Shown here: positions 23,807 to 32,947 of the stretch, piece by piece
Position numbering within the stretch: the stretch's first letter is position 1
How the letters are laid out: the number at the start of each line of letters is the position of its first letter
NCBI GenBank assembly: GCA_038209365.1
Contig: JBBQXS010000004.1
Coordinates: 62,001 to 126,000 of the forward strand
Length of the DNA stretch: 64,000 nt
Direction of reading: 5' to 3'
Source: DASQHW01 sp038209365
GTDB lineage: Bacteria > Actinomycetota > Acidimicrobiia > IMCC26256 > PALSA-610
Position numbers and translations under genes: made by a program
The notes under the pieces: model-generated
Databases searched by the model: none
Told to the model about the DNA's origin: nothing
The model's input: only the letters and a program-made list of their open reading frames with translations

Positions 23807-25320
23807 ATGGCCGACACACCTCCCACCACCACCAACGCCGGCATCCCCGCTGAGAGCGACGAGCACTCGCTGACCGCCGGCCCCAGTGGTCCCGTCCTTC
23901 TGCAGGACCACTACCTCATCGAGAAGATGGCGCAGTTCAACCGAGAGCGCGTCCCCGAGCGCGTCGTACACGCGAAGGGCGGCGGCGCGTTCGGCAGATT
24001 CGAGGTCACCAACGACGTCAGTCGTTACACCAAGGCTGCGGTGTTCCAGCCGCGCACGAAGACGGAGACGCTGCTGCGGTTCTCGACAGTCGCAGGTGAG
24101 CTCGGGAGCCCCGACACATGGCGCGACCCGCGGGGCTTTGCACTCAAGTTCTATACGACTGAAGGCAACTACGACATGGTCGGCAACAACACGCCGGTCT
24201 TCTTCGTCAAGGATCCGATGAAGTTCCAGGACTTCATCCGCTCGCAGAAGCGTCGGGCCGACACGCACTTGCGCGACCACGACATGCAGTGGGACTTCTG
24301 GACGCTGAGTCCCGAGTCGGCGCACATGGTGACGTGGCTGATGGGTGATCGCGGCCTCCCCCGCTCATGGCGGACGATGAACGGCTACTCGTCGCACACG
24401 TACATGTGGATCAACGCGCACGGTGAGAAGCACTGGGTGAAGTACCACTTCAAAACCAATCAGGGAATCGAGTTCTTCACCCAGGACGAGGGTGACCAGA
24501 TGGCCGCCATCGACACCGACTACCACATTCGCGATCTGCGCGAGCACATCGACACCGGCGACTTCCCGACCTGGACGATGAAGGTGCAGATCATGCCGTA
24601 CCACGATGCCGCGACGTACCGCTTCAACCCGTTCGACCTCACCAAGGTCTGGCCGCACGGCGACTATCCGCTCATCGATGTCGGCACGCTGACCCTCGAT
24701 CGCAACCCGGCGAACTACCACACCGACATCGAGCTCGCCGCGTTCGAACCGTCGAACCTCGTGCCCGGCGTCGGTCCGAGTCCCGACAAGATGCTGCTCG
24801 GCCGCTTGTTCTCCTACCCGGACACGCACCGTTATCGCATCGGGCCCAACTACATGGACCTGCCGGTGAACCAGCCCAAGGCAACAGACCGTCATTCTAC
24901 GCGAAAGACGGGCCGATGCGCTACCACAACCCGGGCGATCCCGTGTACGCGCCCAACTCCTACGGCGGTCCGCGTGCGCGCCCGCCCGAGTTCCTGGCCG
25001 GATGGGAGGTCGAAGGAGACATCGTTCGCGCCGCCACCGACCTGCACCCCGAGGACGACGACTGGGGCCAGCCCGGCACGATGGTGCGCGACGTCCTCGA
25101 CGACGCGGCGCGTCGGCGGCTGGCCGACAACATCGTCGGCCACCTCCTCAACGGCGTCACGGAGCCTGTCCTGGTGCGCGCGTTCGAGTACTGGCACAAC
25201 GTCGACAAATCGCTCGGCGACAACATCGAGCAAGGCGTGCGTGCGAAGCAGGGTGAGAAGGATCCAAAGGAGGGCCAGCAGGCAAGCCCGGCCCGTTCGA
25301 GCGCGCAAAGCAAGGCTTGA
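23807..25320 (+). pseudogene. katA: Monofunctional heme catalase, frameshifted
   Basis: Small-subunit clade catalase decomposing H2O2. ATG at 23807 follows AAGGAG. Visible residues: catalytic His55 in RVVHAKG, the Asn in VGNNTPVFF and heme-ligand Tyr337 in RLFSYPDTHR. After Pro-Lys-Ala the reading frame breaks. The expected H-S-Y-A-K-D-G-P-M-R-Y continues one frame away from about 24898 (MRYHNPGDPVYAPNSYGG at 24916) to the stop at 25320. Adding one base in CATTC-TACGCG near 24896 would give a normal protein of about 504 residues. Unrepaired, the product loses its last 140 residues or so. Whether this is a real mutation or an assembly error cannot be decided from one sequence. Confidence 0.9.
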
Positions 25321-25363
25321 ACGCACGCGCCTGCGCGCCGACACTCCTGTCTTGCGGGACCTG

Positions 25364-26647
25364 CTATCGGGCCAGTTCCGCGTTCAAGGTCGCCGCGGCG
25401 TCCGGCGTCAGCGAGAGATCGACCACGGGTTTCGGTGACGCGCGCCGCGCGCGTAGGAGCCCCCACGTGCCCGCGGCGAGCGCGGCGGCAGCACCGACAC
25501 CGATCGCGTACCGCGCACCGAACTGCTCCGATACCCACCCGACGATCGGCCCACCGATCGGTGTGCTGCCCAGGAACAGCATGGCCTGCAGTGCGAGCAC
25601 GCGGCCGCGCATCTCGGGAGCGGCCTCGATCTGCACGATCGACGTCGAGGCGGTGAGGAAAGCGATGCTCGTGATCCCCAGCAACACGCCGAACACGAAT
25701 GCGAACAACTGGTTCGGCGCGAGCGCCATCAACACCATTGCGGCGCCGTAGCCCAACGATGCCAGCGCGACCGCCCGCACGTCGATCGACTTTCGCCGCG
25801 CGGTGCGCAAGGCGCCGATCAACGCACCGACGCTCACGACCGAGAAAAGCAGCGTGAACGTCGTGCCGTTGCCGTGCAGATCGCGGGTCGTAAAGATCGG
25901 GAAGACCGTTTGAAAGTTGTACGACAGCGTGCCGACGACGGCCATCATCGTCAACGGCACCCACAACTCGGGCACGCTGCGCGCGTAACGCAGGCCCTCG
26001 CGCACCTGGTGCTTCGCCTTGACCGTGACCGGCGCGGGCCGCAACTCCTCAGTGCGCATCATCCACAGGCCGGTGAGGACTGCGAGATACGACAGACCGT
26101 CGCCGAGGAAGCACCATCCGAAGCCGACGGTCGCGACGAGCAGGCCGGCAAGCGCCGGACCGATGACGCGAGACGACGTCATCAACGCGCTGTTCAGGCT
26201 CACCGCATTGTGCATGTCACCTTCGGGCACCATCTCGACCACGAACGCGCGCCGAGCGGGGTTGTCGAACGCGACCGTGACGCCACCGATGAGTGCCACC
26301 CCGTAGATCGCGAGCACGGGCGGGTGGCCGCTGAACGCAAGCGCGGCGAGGACGAACGATTGCGCCATCGCGATCGTTTGGACGATCAGCAACAGCTTGC
26401 GCTTGTCGGAGCGGTCGGCGACCAGACCGGCCCACGGACCGAGTATGAGCACCGGCCCGAATTGTGCGGCGGCGAGCGCGCCGAGCGCGATGCCGTTGTC
26501 GGTGAGCTTCAGCACCAGCAGCGTCTGCGCCACGAGTGTGAGCCAGTTGCCGATCTGGGAGATCAGCTGCCCGCTGAAGAACAGGCGGAAGTTGCGGACG
26601 TGGAGGGACTGGAAGGTCTCACGCGTCGCGACGCGAAATGCCTTCAT
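25364..26647 (-). CDS. MFS transporter (enterobactin exporter/EntS-like)
   Basis: 427 residues with twelve predicted membrane segments. After LHVRNFRLFFSGQLISQIGNW comes the MFS loop 2-3 motif GLVADRSDKRKLL, and FDNPARRAFVVEMVPEGDMHNAVSL is typical of the MFS_3/EntS-type exporters. It probably expels a drug or siderophore by proton antiport. The start ATG overlaps the stop of the upstream MarR gene by 4 bases, so the pair is one operon. The gene is convergent with the catalase. Confidence 0.9.
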   Translation of the reverse strand: MKAFRVATRETFQSLHVRNFRLFFSGQLISQIGNWLTLVAQTLLVLKLTDNGIALGALAAAQFGPVLILGPWAGLVADRSDKRKLLLIVQTIAMAQSFVLAALAFSGHPPVLAIYGVALIGGVTVAFDNPARRAFVVEMVPEGDMHNAVSLNSALMTSSRVIGPALAGLLVATVGFGWCFLGDGLSYLAVLTGLWMMRTEELRPAPVTVKAKHQVREGLRYARSVPELWVPLTMMAVVGTLSYNFQTVFPIFTTRDLHGNGTTFTLLFSVVSVGALIGALRTARRKSIDVRAVALASLGYGAAMVLMALAPNQLFAFVFGVLLGITSIAFLTASTSIVQIEAAPEMRGRVLALQAMLFLGSTPIGGPIVGWVSEQFGARYAIGVGAAAALAAGTWGLLRARRASPKPVVDLSLTPDAAATLNAELAR

Positions 26648-27105
26648 GTCGGATCCGCGGTGAGCGCGTCCAGGACGTCGAGCGCGTCTGCCAGCCGGCG
26701 CCGCTGGGTGTCGTCGAGCTGCGCGATCTGCGCCGACAGCCACATGGTTTTGCGCTGGCGGATCTTCGCGAGGCGCGCGTTGCCATGAGGCGTCGTCGAC
26801 ACCCACGCGACCCGCCGGTCTGCCTCGTCGAGGCGCCGCACGACCAAGCCGGCCGCTTCGAGCTTGGCGACGACCTTCGTGACGCTCGGCGGCGCAACCC
26901 GCTCCTGCTCCGCGAGCGCGCCGAGCGTGAGTGAACCGTGCCGCTCGATGGTGGCGAGCGCCGACAGCTGGCTGGGCGACAGGCCCGCGTCGGATTCCTG
27001 GCGCAGCTGCCGGGCCAGGCGGGTCGCGCTCAATCGCAACCGGGCCGCGATCGCCGCCGTGTCGGGCGTCTTCACGGCGTTGCGGGGCTGCGAAGTGGCG
27101 GTCAT
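26644..27105 (-). CDS. MarR family transcriptional regulator
   Basis: 153 residues. Winged helix with LRLSATRLARQLRQE, the helix-turn-helix LTLGALAEQERVAPPSVTKVVAKLE, and wing residues DEADRRVAWVSTT. MarR proteins repress efflux genes until a phenolic or drug ligand binds. The adjacent MFS exporter gene is translationally coupled and the direct repeats at 27115-27140 precede this gene, so autoregulation of the pair is likely. Confidence 0.92.
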   Translation of the reverse strand: MTATSQPRNAVKTPDTAAIAARLRLSATRLARQLRQESDAGLSPSQLSALATIERHGSLTLGALAEQERVAPPSVTKVVAKLEAAGLVVRRLDEADRRVAWVSTTPHGNARLAKIRQRKTMWLSAQIAQLDDTQRRRLADALDVLDALTADPT

Positions 27106-27114
27106 GCGCCAAGC

Positions 27115-27140
27115 TTACCCTAACTAATTACCTCAGCTAA
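27115..27140. promoter_or_regulatory. Tandem 13-bp repeats, candidate MarR operator
   Basis: TTACCCTAACTAA (27115-27127) and TTACCTCAGCTAA (27128-27140) are abutting repeats that match at 10 of 13 positions and are AT-rich against their surroundings. Each unit is itself partly palindromic (TTA...TAA). The pair ends 10 bases from the marR start codon, where an autorepressor site is expected. Confidence 0.5.
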
Positions 27141-27267
27141 ACATCGGGTGCGGCCGGGAGTCGGATCGCCGGCGCCGCGCGGCTTTCGCGTGGTATTGCA
27201 GAGTCCATCGGAATCATGCGGGTCTCGGTCGCATTGCACGTGCACGAGTCGAACGGAGGTGTGTCCC

Positions 27268-27810
27268 GTGGGTCAACTTCTGCACCCGTCGCTGGCGAAT
27301 GACGACCACACGCGTGGTGATCCCGATGCACCAACGACCGTCACGGTGTTCGGCGACTACGAATGTCCGGTCTCGGCGCGACTCTGGCATGTGCTCCACG
27401 ACGTCGAAAGCTCGCTCTCCTTCCGGGAAGCCTTCCGGCACTTCCCGCTCACGGGTGTGCATCCACACGCGCTGGTGGCCGCCCAGGCGGCCGAGGCCGC
27501 CGCAGACCAACGGATGTTCTGGGAGATGCATGACCGGCTGTTCGAGCGTCAGCAGGCGCTGGACATCGCCGACCTCGAGGCCTACGCGACGGAGCTCGGG
27601 CTCGACGTCGAGCGCTTCGCGGAAGACCTCGCCTACGAAACCTTCGCCGACGTCGTGCGAGCGCACCAACGGAGCGGTGTCAGCAGCGGCGTCGTGACAA
27701 CTCCCGCCGTCTTCGTCAACGGCCGGAGTACAGCGTTCGACGATCCGGACCAGCTCCCCGAACTGCTCGCCGGCAGGGACGGCACGCGTCTCGAAGCCCG
27801 CGAACCGTAG
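27268..27810 (+). CDS. DsbA-family thioredoxin-like protein with CPVS motif
   Basis: 180 residues from a GTG with GGAGGT 7 bases upstream. A thioredoxin fold with inserted helices: TVTVFGDYECPVSARLWHVL at the active site, EAFRHFPLTGVHPHALVAAQ, then FWEMHDRLFERQ and the cis-Pro loop VVTTPAVFVNG. The usual CPxC is Cys33-Pro-Val-Ser36, so only one redox Cys remains. This suggests a monothiol or glutathione-transferase-like role rather than disulfide formation. No signal peptide, so it is cytoplasmic. Resembles the domain found next to or fused with NhaA antiporters in actinobacteria. Confidence 0.82.
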   Translation: MGQLLHPSLANDDHTRGDPDAPTTVTVFGDYECPVSARLWHVLHDVESSLSFREAFRHFPLTGVHPHALVAAQAAEAAADQRMFWEMHDRLFERQQALDIADLEAYATELGLDVERFAEDLAYETFADVVRAHQRSGVSSGVVTTPAVFVNGRSTAFDDPDQLPELLAGRDGTRLEAREP

Positions 27811-27851
27811 CGGGAAAGCGCAACTGACTACGCTGCGCGCGCTCGCGACCG

Positions 27852-27875
27852 GACACCGATAGCCGCTCCGGTGTC
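27852..27875. terminator. Stem-loop after the DsbA-like gene
   Basis: GACACCG at 27852-27858 and CGGTGTC at 27869-27875 pair perfectly over a 10-base loop, and GC-rich flanks (CTACG... and ...CGTAG) can extend the structure outward. It lies 42 bases after the stop and before the next start on the same strand. No T-tract. Confidence 0.4.
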
Positions 27876-27920
27876 GCGCGCGTAGGGTCTTGCCGGGTCT
27901 GGACGAGCGGGAGACCGAGC

Positions 27921-28790
27921 GTGGACGAGCTCGAGCGTTGGCGCGAGCGGGGCCGAACGACCGCGACTTCGGCCGGTGAGGTGTTCATCGTCGATGTCCT
28001 GCCGTATGCGGATGACGGTCGCGATCCCTTGCTCGTGCTGCACGGCTTCCCGACATGTTCCGCGGACTGGCGGCACGTGGTCGACGGGCTCGCGATCCAT
28101 CGCCGCGTCGTGCTCTTCGACTTCGTCGGCTTCGGGCTCTCGGCGAAGCCCGACCGGCGCTACTCGATCGAGCTGCACGCCGACACCGCGGTCGAGGTCA
28201 CGGCGTCGTGTGGGCTCGAACGTGTCGCGCTCTGCACGCACGACATGGGTGACACGGTCGGCGGTGAACTGCTCGCTCGTGACCTCGACGGCACGCTGCC
28301 GTTCGACATCAGCCGCCGGGTGCTGACGAACGGATCCATCTATCTCGAGCTGGCGCATCTCACCGCCGGCCAGCAACTGCTCTTGCAACTCGACGACGCG
28401 CCGATCGACGTCATCACCGAGCCGGGGTTCACGGCCGGCGTGGCGCAAACGTTCTCGGCCGCGCACCCGGCAACCGCAGAGGAGCTCGCACTTCAGTGGG
28501 CCGCGCTGGCGCACGCCGGCGGGCACCGTTTGCTTGCACGCTTGATCCGGTACCTCGAGGATCGCAAGCTGCGCGAGGCGCGCTACACGGGCGCGATCGA
28601 GCGGCATCCCGCTCCGATCGGCGTCGTCTGGGGGATGCAGGATCCGGTTGCGGTCGCGCCAATGGTCGAGCGCCTGCTTGCCGCACGACCGGGCACCCCG
28701 TTCTTCCCGCTCGACGACGCAGGCCATTACCCGATGATCGAGACTCCCCGGGAGTTCGCGCGCGCAGTGACCGAGCTGCTGGAGGAGTGA
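27921..28790 (+). CDS. Alpha/beta hydrolase with Asp nucleophile (haloalkane dehalogenase-like)
   Basis: 289 residues from a GTG. Oxyanion-hole motif HGFP at 41-44, nucleophile elbow THDMGDTVG with Asp108 instead of Ser, and the catalytic His in DDAGHYPMIETP. An Asp nucleophile in H-D-x-G is the signature of the haloalkane dehalogenase and epoxide hydrolase groups. The long cap region (about 150-215) is not typical of well-studied dehalogenases. Likely hydrolyses a haloalkane or epoxide. It is convergent with the methyltransferase gene. Confidence 0.85.
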   Translation: MDELERWRERGRTTATSAGEVFIVDVLPYADDGRDPLLVLHGFPTCSADWRHVVDGLAIHRRVVLFDFVGFGLSAKPDRRYSIELHADTAVEVTASCGLERVALCTHDMGDTVGGELLARDLDGTLPFDISRRVLTNGSIYLELAHLTAGQQLLLQLDDAPIDVITEPGFTAGVAQTFSAAHPATAEELALQWAALAHAGGHRLLARLIRYLEDRKLREARYTGAIERHPAPIGVVWGMQDPVAVAPMVERLLAARPGTPFFPLDDAGHYPMIETPREFARAVTELLEE

Positions 28791-28808
28791 TAGGGAGCAT
28801 CGGTCCGT

Positions 28809-29906
28809 TCAACGCGCCGGTTTCGTGGCGACGTAGACGGCGTCGCCGGGGTCGCCGGGCGCGGGCAGGACGACGAGGTCCACGAACCCCGCGTCCGCCA
28901 GCATCCGGCGGGCGAGTTGCTCGCCGAAGACGGTACCGATCCCCGCACCCCCGTGAGCCAGCGACACCGTCATGCAATGAAGTGTGCTGACGGCGTACAG
29001 CAGTGGCGCCATCGGGTTGTCGAGGTTCTCTTCGAGCGTGTCCGCGGCATGCGGTTCCTTCATGACGAACAGCCCGCCGGGCGCCAACGCGGTGTGGATC
29101 CGGTCGAGTACGGCGACGGGGTCGACCTGGTCGTGGAGTGCGTCGAACACGAATACGACATCGAAGCGCTCGTCGACCGCGAGCGTGGCGGCATCCGCGA
29201 CCCCGAACGTGACGTTGTCGAGCTGGGCGCCGCCGGCCTCGGCGCGGGCGCGGGCGATCGCGCCTTCGTCGAAGTCGAATCCGGTGAACGTCGATGCCGG
29301 AAACGCACGCGCGAGCAGGACGAGCGCGTGGCCAGTGCCGCACGCGACGTCCGCGACGCGGGTCCCCGCGCGCAGCTGCGCGTCCAAGCCGGGGACCAGC
29401 GGAACGTACGCGTCGAGCAGCTGCGTGTCGAAGATGCTTCGGCTGATTCCGTCCATGACGTCGGTGAGCTCGGGACGGTACTCCGCGTACGCGACGCCGC
29501 CCCCTTCGCGGAAGGCGCGCGCGACCTGATGGACATGCTTGCCGAGGTGCGTATGGAACTGCGCCATCGGCGCCAAGTTCGCGGGCCCGTCGGTGAGCGC
29601 CGCCGCGTGCTCGGGCGGCAGCCGGTAGGTCTTGGCGGTCGGTGCGTACTCGATGATGCCACCCGATGTCATCGCGCCGAGCCATTCGCGCACGTATCGC
29701 TCGTTCAGGCCGGCTCGGTCCGCCAACTCCTCACTCGTCGCAGCACCCGCCGCCGCAGCCGTGAGAAGCCCGGTCCGATGCCCGATGTCGATCATGTAGT
29801 TCAACATCGAGCCCGTGTAGATGTCGAGAAGACGGCCGAAGAACTCCTCGACCTTCTCGGGATCGCCCGAAACGTCGCTCGTGGTGCTCGTGGTGCTCGT
29901 GGTCAT
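28809..29906 (-). CDS. Winged-helix SAM-dependent methyltransferase (first of a pair)
   Basis: 365 residues. The N-terminus has a T-T-S triplet repeat, then a dimerisation/winged-helix region (IGHRTGLLTAAAAGAATSEELADRAGLNERYVREWLGAM). The C-terminal Rossmann domain has motif I VADVACGTGHALVLLA, FTGFDFDEGAIARAR and VFDALHDQVDP. This layout is shared by O-methyltransferases and many uncharacterised actinobacterial enzymes. The start at 29906 is supported by GAGGAG. A dyad element at 29965-29988, shared with the promoter region of the gene at 32948, lies 58 bases upstream. Confidence 0.86.
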   Translation of the reverse strand: MTTSTTSTTSDVSGDPEKVEEFFGRLLDIYTGSMLNYMIDIGHRTGLLTAAAAGAATSEELADRAGLNERYVREWLGAMTSGGIIEYAPTAKTYRLPPEHAAALTDGPANLAPMAQFHTHLGKHVHQVARAFREGGGVAYAEYRPELTDVMDGISRSIFDTQLLDAYVPLVPGLDAQLRAGTRVADVACGTGHALVLLARAFPASTFTGFDFDEGAIARARAEAGGAQLDNVTFGVADAATLAVDERFDVVFVFDALHDQVDPVAVLDRIHTALAPGGLFVMKEPHAADTLEENLDNPMAPLLYAVSTLHCMTVSLAHGGAGIGTVFGEQLARRMLADAGFVDLVVLPAPGDPGDAVYVATKPAR

Positions 29907-29964
29907 GTGCGCTCCTCGGGAGTCGACGGCTCGCGCGATCATCGGCGGGCAAGAGTGTCGGGCA

Positions 29965-29988
29965 CATCCGTGAGACCACGGGTTCTAC
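29965..29988 (-). promoter_or_regulatory. Dyad element shared with 32860-32883
   Basis: Read on the minus strand this 24-base element matches the plus-strand element at 32860-32883 at 21 of 24 positions. Both contain CCGTG-N4-CACGG, a symmetrical site suited to a LuxR-type HTH dimer. It lies 58 bases before the start of the methyltransferase gene and in the same orientation as that gene. Confidence 0.6.
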
Positions 29989-30002
29989 GTGGTTCGCACC
30001 CG

Positions 30003-32840
30003 TCAGGCCCCGTAGGCGATGGACGCGCTCAGCGCTGTGAGCTGACCGCGGCTGCGAGCGTCCAGCTTGGTGAGCAACGACGACACGTGCGTCTCGACCG
30101 TTCGGACCGAGAGGTACAGGCGTTGTGCGATGTCGGCGTTGGACAACCCGTCACCGAGGAGCTGGAGGATCTCGGTCTCTCTGACGGTGACCCCGTGCTT
30201 CGCCAGCTCGTCGGGAACCGCGGCGGTGCTGCGACGGCGGCGCGGCACGGACCCGCCGGCCGCGCGCAGGAGGCCGCGGACGCGATCCGCCGCGATCGGC
30301 GCGCCCGCTGCCTCGTAGGTCTCGAGCGCCTCGCGGAGCCAACGCACCCGGGCCGGCCCCGCGAGGATCTCGCTGGCCAGCATCCGCATCAGTGCGATGT
30401 CGAATGGCATGCGACCGGTCGCCCCCGCGATCGCGTCGTCGACGCCGGCTTCGCTTCCGGCAAGAAGCGCGTCCGCTGCCGCCACGAGCACCGGCCGGCC
30501 GTGCCAGCGCGCGAGGTCAGGCATCGTTCGGACCTCGTCGAGCGCTCGCGCCGCGTCGTCCCTACGACCGAGCGCGAGCAGCGTCCACACGAGCCAGCAC
30601 GGGCCGTCGCTCGGCACGATGCCGGGCATCGTCTGCATGATCTCGCGTGAGAGCTCCAGCCAGTGGAGCGCGTCTGCGTAGTCACCGCGGCGCAACGCGA
30701 GGTCGCCGCGTATGCCGGCGGTGTGCAGCAACAGGTCCGCGGTCGGCGCGAGCGCTTCAGCTTCGGCAAAGAGTTCCTCGACCGACGCCGCGGTGAAGCT
30801 CTGCGCGCCGGCTTTCGCCGCGATCAGATATGCGACCTGATCGAGACGAAGCTCGCGACAGCGTGGGATCGCGTCTGCGAGCAGCGACAACGCAGCAGCG
30901 GGATCGCCGTTGAGCACGAGAGCGATCGCGAGGTTCTCCTCGGCCCACGCCAGCTCGACCAACGCGCCGGCGGCGCGCGCGAGCTCGACGGCCTCGTACA
31001 AGCGCGCCGGTGGCCGGCCGGCAAATACTTCGATCTTCCCCAGCTGTACGACTGCTCGGAGTTGGGCCTGCGTTCGCCCGGCGGCGACGGCTTCTTCGGC
31101 TTGTTGTATCCACGCCGCTTCCGCCGCGGCGCGCCGGCCGAGGTAGTCGAACGCCCGGCCCTGCAGGTCGAGGGCGCTCAGCCGCGCGTCCAGCTCGCCG
31201 TCCGTCGCCGGTCCGTCGAGCACGCGGCCGGCGCACTCGAGCGCGCGTGTGGCCTCACCGCGGACGAGCGCGGCGCGGCCGGCGGCGATGTGGATGAACG
31301 GCGACGCGTCGCCCGCGTCGATCGCCCGGTCGATGATCGGGCTTGCGAGCTCAGGGCGCCCGGCTTCGAGTGCGGAGGTCGCCATGCGATGCCGCCGCGA
31401 CGAGGTCTCGCCGTGCTGCGCGACCGTCGCCGCGTCGACTTCGAGCGATTCTGTCCAACGACCTTGTGCGGCAAGCGACCGGGCAAGCGCGTCTGCCGCG
31501 TCGGTTCGAGTTGCGGCGGTGAGCGCGAGGTCGAGGGCCGTGCGGGCGAGGCGCTCGGCGCCCAGAAGCGCGTGCTCGGCGAGCCGCGTGTCCGCGGCGG
31601 CGGCAAGCAAGCGGGCGGCATCGTCGTGCGCGCCGACGGCGGCGAGGTGGTGGGCGCGGCGTTCGAGCACGCGCGCGTCTTGCCCGGGCGCGATGTCGAG
31701 CGCCGAAGCGGCTCGCCGGTGCATCGCGTCGATGACGTGTGGCACGGTCGCGTCGAGCACCGCTTCCCGGATGACCGCGTGTCGAAACCCGATCGCGCCG
31801 CCGGTCGTCTCGAGCAAGCCCACGTGGATGCCTTCGCCGAGCGCGTCGTGCACGACGTCGGGATCGGTGGCCGCGACCGACCCGATCAGTGACGGCTCGA
31901 AGTCACCGACCACCGCGCCGGCAACGAGCACGTCGCGGTGAGCGCGCGCGAGCCGTTCCAGGCGCGCTTCGACCATCTCGCGGATAGTGCGCGGCACGGT
32001 GGTCGTGCCGCCCCGCCAGACGGTGCCGGCCGGGCCGATTTCTACGGACCCGGCGCGTAGCTGCGCGTCGAGCACCTCCTCGACCAGAAGCGGGACTCCG
32101 TCGGTGCGCGCCATGATGTCGGCGATCAGCGCCGCCGGCGGGTCCGCGTCGAGGAGGGCCGCGACAAGGTCCGTCACGGTGCGATCGTCCATCGGGCTCA
32201 GCTCGACGACGTCCGCGACGCCATCTCCGCGCAGCGAACGCACGAGCTCGTCGGCCAGGTGCGCTTCGCCGGATCGCAACGCGCCGATGACGAGCGTGTG
32301 GTCGATTGCTGCGGTCGCGAGGTAGCGGATGGCCTCCAGGCTCTCGGCATCGGCGGCGTGGAGGTCGTCGAGCAGTATCACCGCCGCGCCGTTGGACAGG
32401 GCGATCTCCCGCACCAGCTGGACGATTCCCTCGAGCGCCAAGAGACGCAGTTGCGCGGCAGACAGCTCGGCAGCCCGACGCTCGGTGTCGTCCGAGGCCG
32501 GCCACTCGGGCAGTACGAGGCGAAGCCCTCGATCGAATGGCGTCATCGCCGGCGGTGACGGGTGGCCGCGTCGCCAGGAGCGGAGCGCCTCGGCGACGAC
32601 GCTGAATGCGACGGGTGTGGTGATCGGCGCCCTTCCGGCGAGCACGCCCAAACCCAGTTGCCGGCTCACGGCACCGGTCTCGCTCAGCAGGCGGCTCTTG
32701 CCCACGCCTCCTTCGCCGAGCAGGAGCACGCAGCTCGCCGCGCCGGCGTGCGCGCGCTGCACGGCGCGGCGGAGCTGGTCCCGCTCGACCTCGCGACCCA
32801 CGACGACGGCGGCCCGCCGGACCCCGGCACCGGTTGGCAC
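30003..32840 (-). CDS. Large ATPase LuxR-family regulator (LAL/MalT-like)
   Basis: About 945 residues from the GTG at 32840. An N-terminal STAND/AAA ATPase has Walker A LLLGEGGVGKS and the Walker B-like ILLDDLHAAD. A long alpha-helical, TPR-like region follows. The C-terminal LuxR helix-turn-helix is VTVRETEILQLLGDGLSNADIAQRLYLSV split over residues about 875-915. The frame stays open to a GTG at 32924, but that longer form would leave only 23 bases before the divergent gene and would cover the dyad at 32860-32883. I therefore prefer 32840. Such regulators act as ligand- and ATP-dependent activators. The flanking methyltransferase genes are the obvious targets. Confidence 0.85.
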   Translation of the reverse strand: MPTGAGVRRAAVVVGREVERDQLRRAVQRAHAGAASCVLLLGEGGVGKSRLLSETGAVSRQLGLGVLAGRAPITTPVAFSVVAEALRSWRRGHPSPPAMTPFDRGLRLVLPEWPASDDTERRAAELSAAQLRLLALEGIVQLVREIALSNGAAVILLDDLHAADAESLEAIRYLATAAIDHTLVIGALRSGEAHLADELVRSLRGDGVADVVELSPMDDRTVTDLVAALLDADPPAALIADIMARTDGVPLLVEEVLDAQLRAGSVEIGPAGTVWRGGTTTVPRTIREMVEARLERLARAHRDVLVAGAVVGDFEPSLIGSVAATDPDVVHDALGEGIHVGLLETTGGAIGFRHAVIREAVLDATVPHVIDAMHRRAASALDIAPGQDARVLERRAHHLAAVGAHDDAARLLAAAADTRLAEHALLGAERLARTALDLALTAATRTDAADALARSLAAQGRWTESLEVDAATVAQHGETSSRRHRMATSALEAGRPELASPIIDRAIDAGDASPFIHIAAGRAALVRGEATRALECAGRVLDGPATDGELDARLSALDLQGRAFDYLGRRAAAEAAWIQQAEEAVAAGRTQAQLRAVVQLGKIEVFAGRPPARLYEAVELARAAGALVELAWAEENLAIALVLNGDPAAALSLLADAIPRCRELRLDQVAYLIAAKAGAQSFTAASVEELFAEAEALAPTADLLLHTAGIRGDLALRRGDYADALHWLELSREIMQTMPGIVPSDGPCWLVWTLLALGRRDDAARALDEVRTMPDLARWHGRPVLVAAADALLAGSEAGVDDAIAGATGRMPFDIALMRMLASEILAGPARVRWLREALETYEAAGAPIAADRVRGLLRAAGGSVPRRRRSTAAVPDELAKHGVTVRETEILQLLGDGLSNADIAQRLYLSVRTVETHVSSLLTKLDARSRGQLTALSASIAYGA

Positions 32841-32859
32841 GCGGCACAGTCTGCTCCGC

Positions 32860-32883
32860 GTAGGACCCGTGGTTCCACGGATG
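32860..32883 (+). promoter_or_regulatory. Dyad element shared with 29965-29988
   Basis: Second copy of the 24-base element, here with a perfect CCGTGG-TT-CCACGG palindrome (32868-32881). It lies 64 bases before the methyltransferase start at 32948, reads in the same direction, and is 20 bases from the regulator's preferred start. It could therefore serve both divergent genes. Confidence 0.6.
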
Positions 32884-32947
32884 CCCGGCGGCGGCGCGCG
32901 CTTCATGATGTTCAGTACGAACACCGGACGACCAAGGAGCGATTCGC

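Noticed and set aside
29884..29905. Short direct repeats GTGGTGCTC
   Set aside because: They encode the repeated Thr-Thr-Ser at the N-terminus of the methyltransferase; too few and too short for a CRISPR or other array.
28917..30650. 577-codon plus-strand open frame across two minus-strand genes
   Set aside because: It spans a methyltransferase gene, its promoter and the end of the LuxR gene; composition is that of a shadow frame.
30663..31892. Long open frame on the plus strand inside the LuxR regulator gene
   Set aside because: It is antisense to a clear STAND-LuxR protein; its translation is Arg/Gly-rich with no family features, as expected from GC-rich codon positions.
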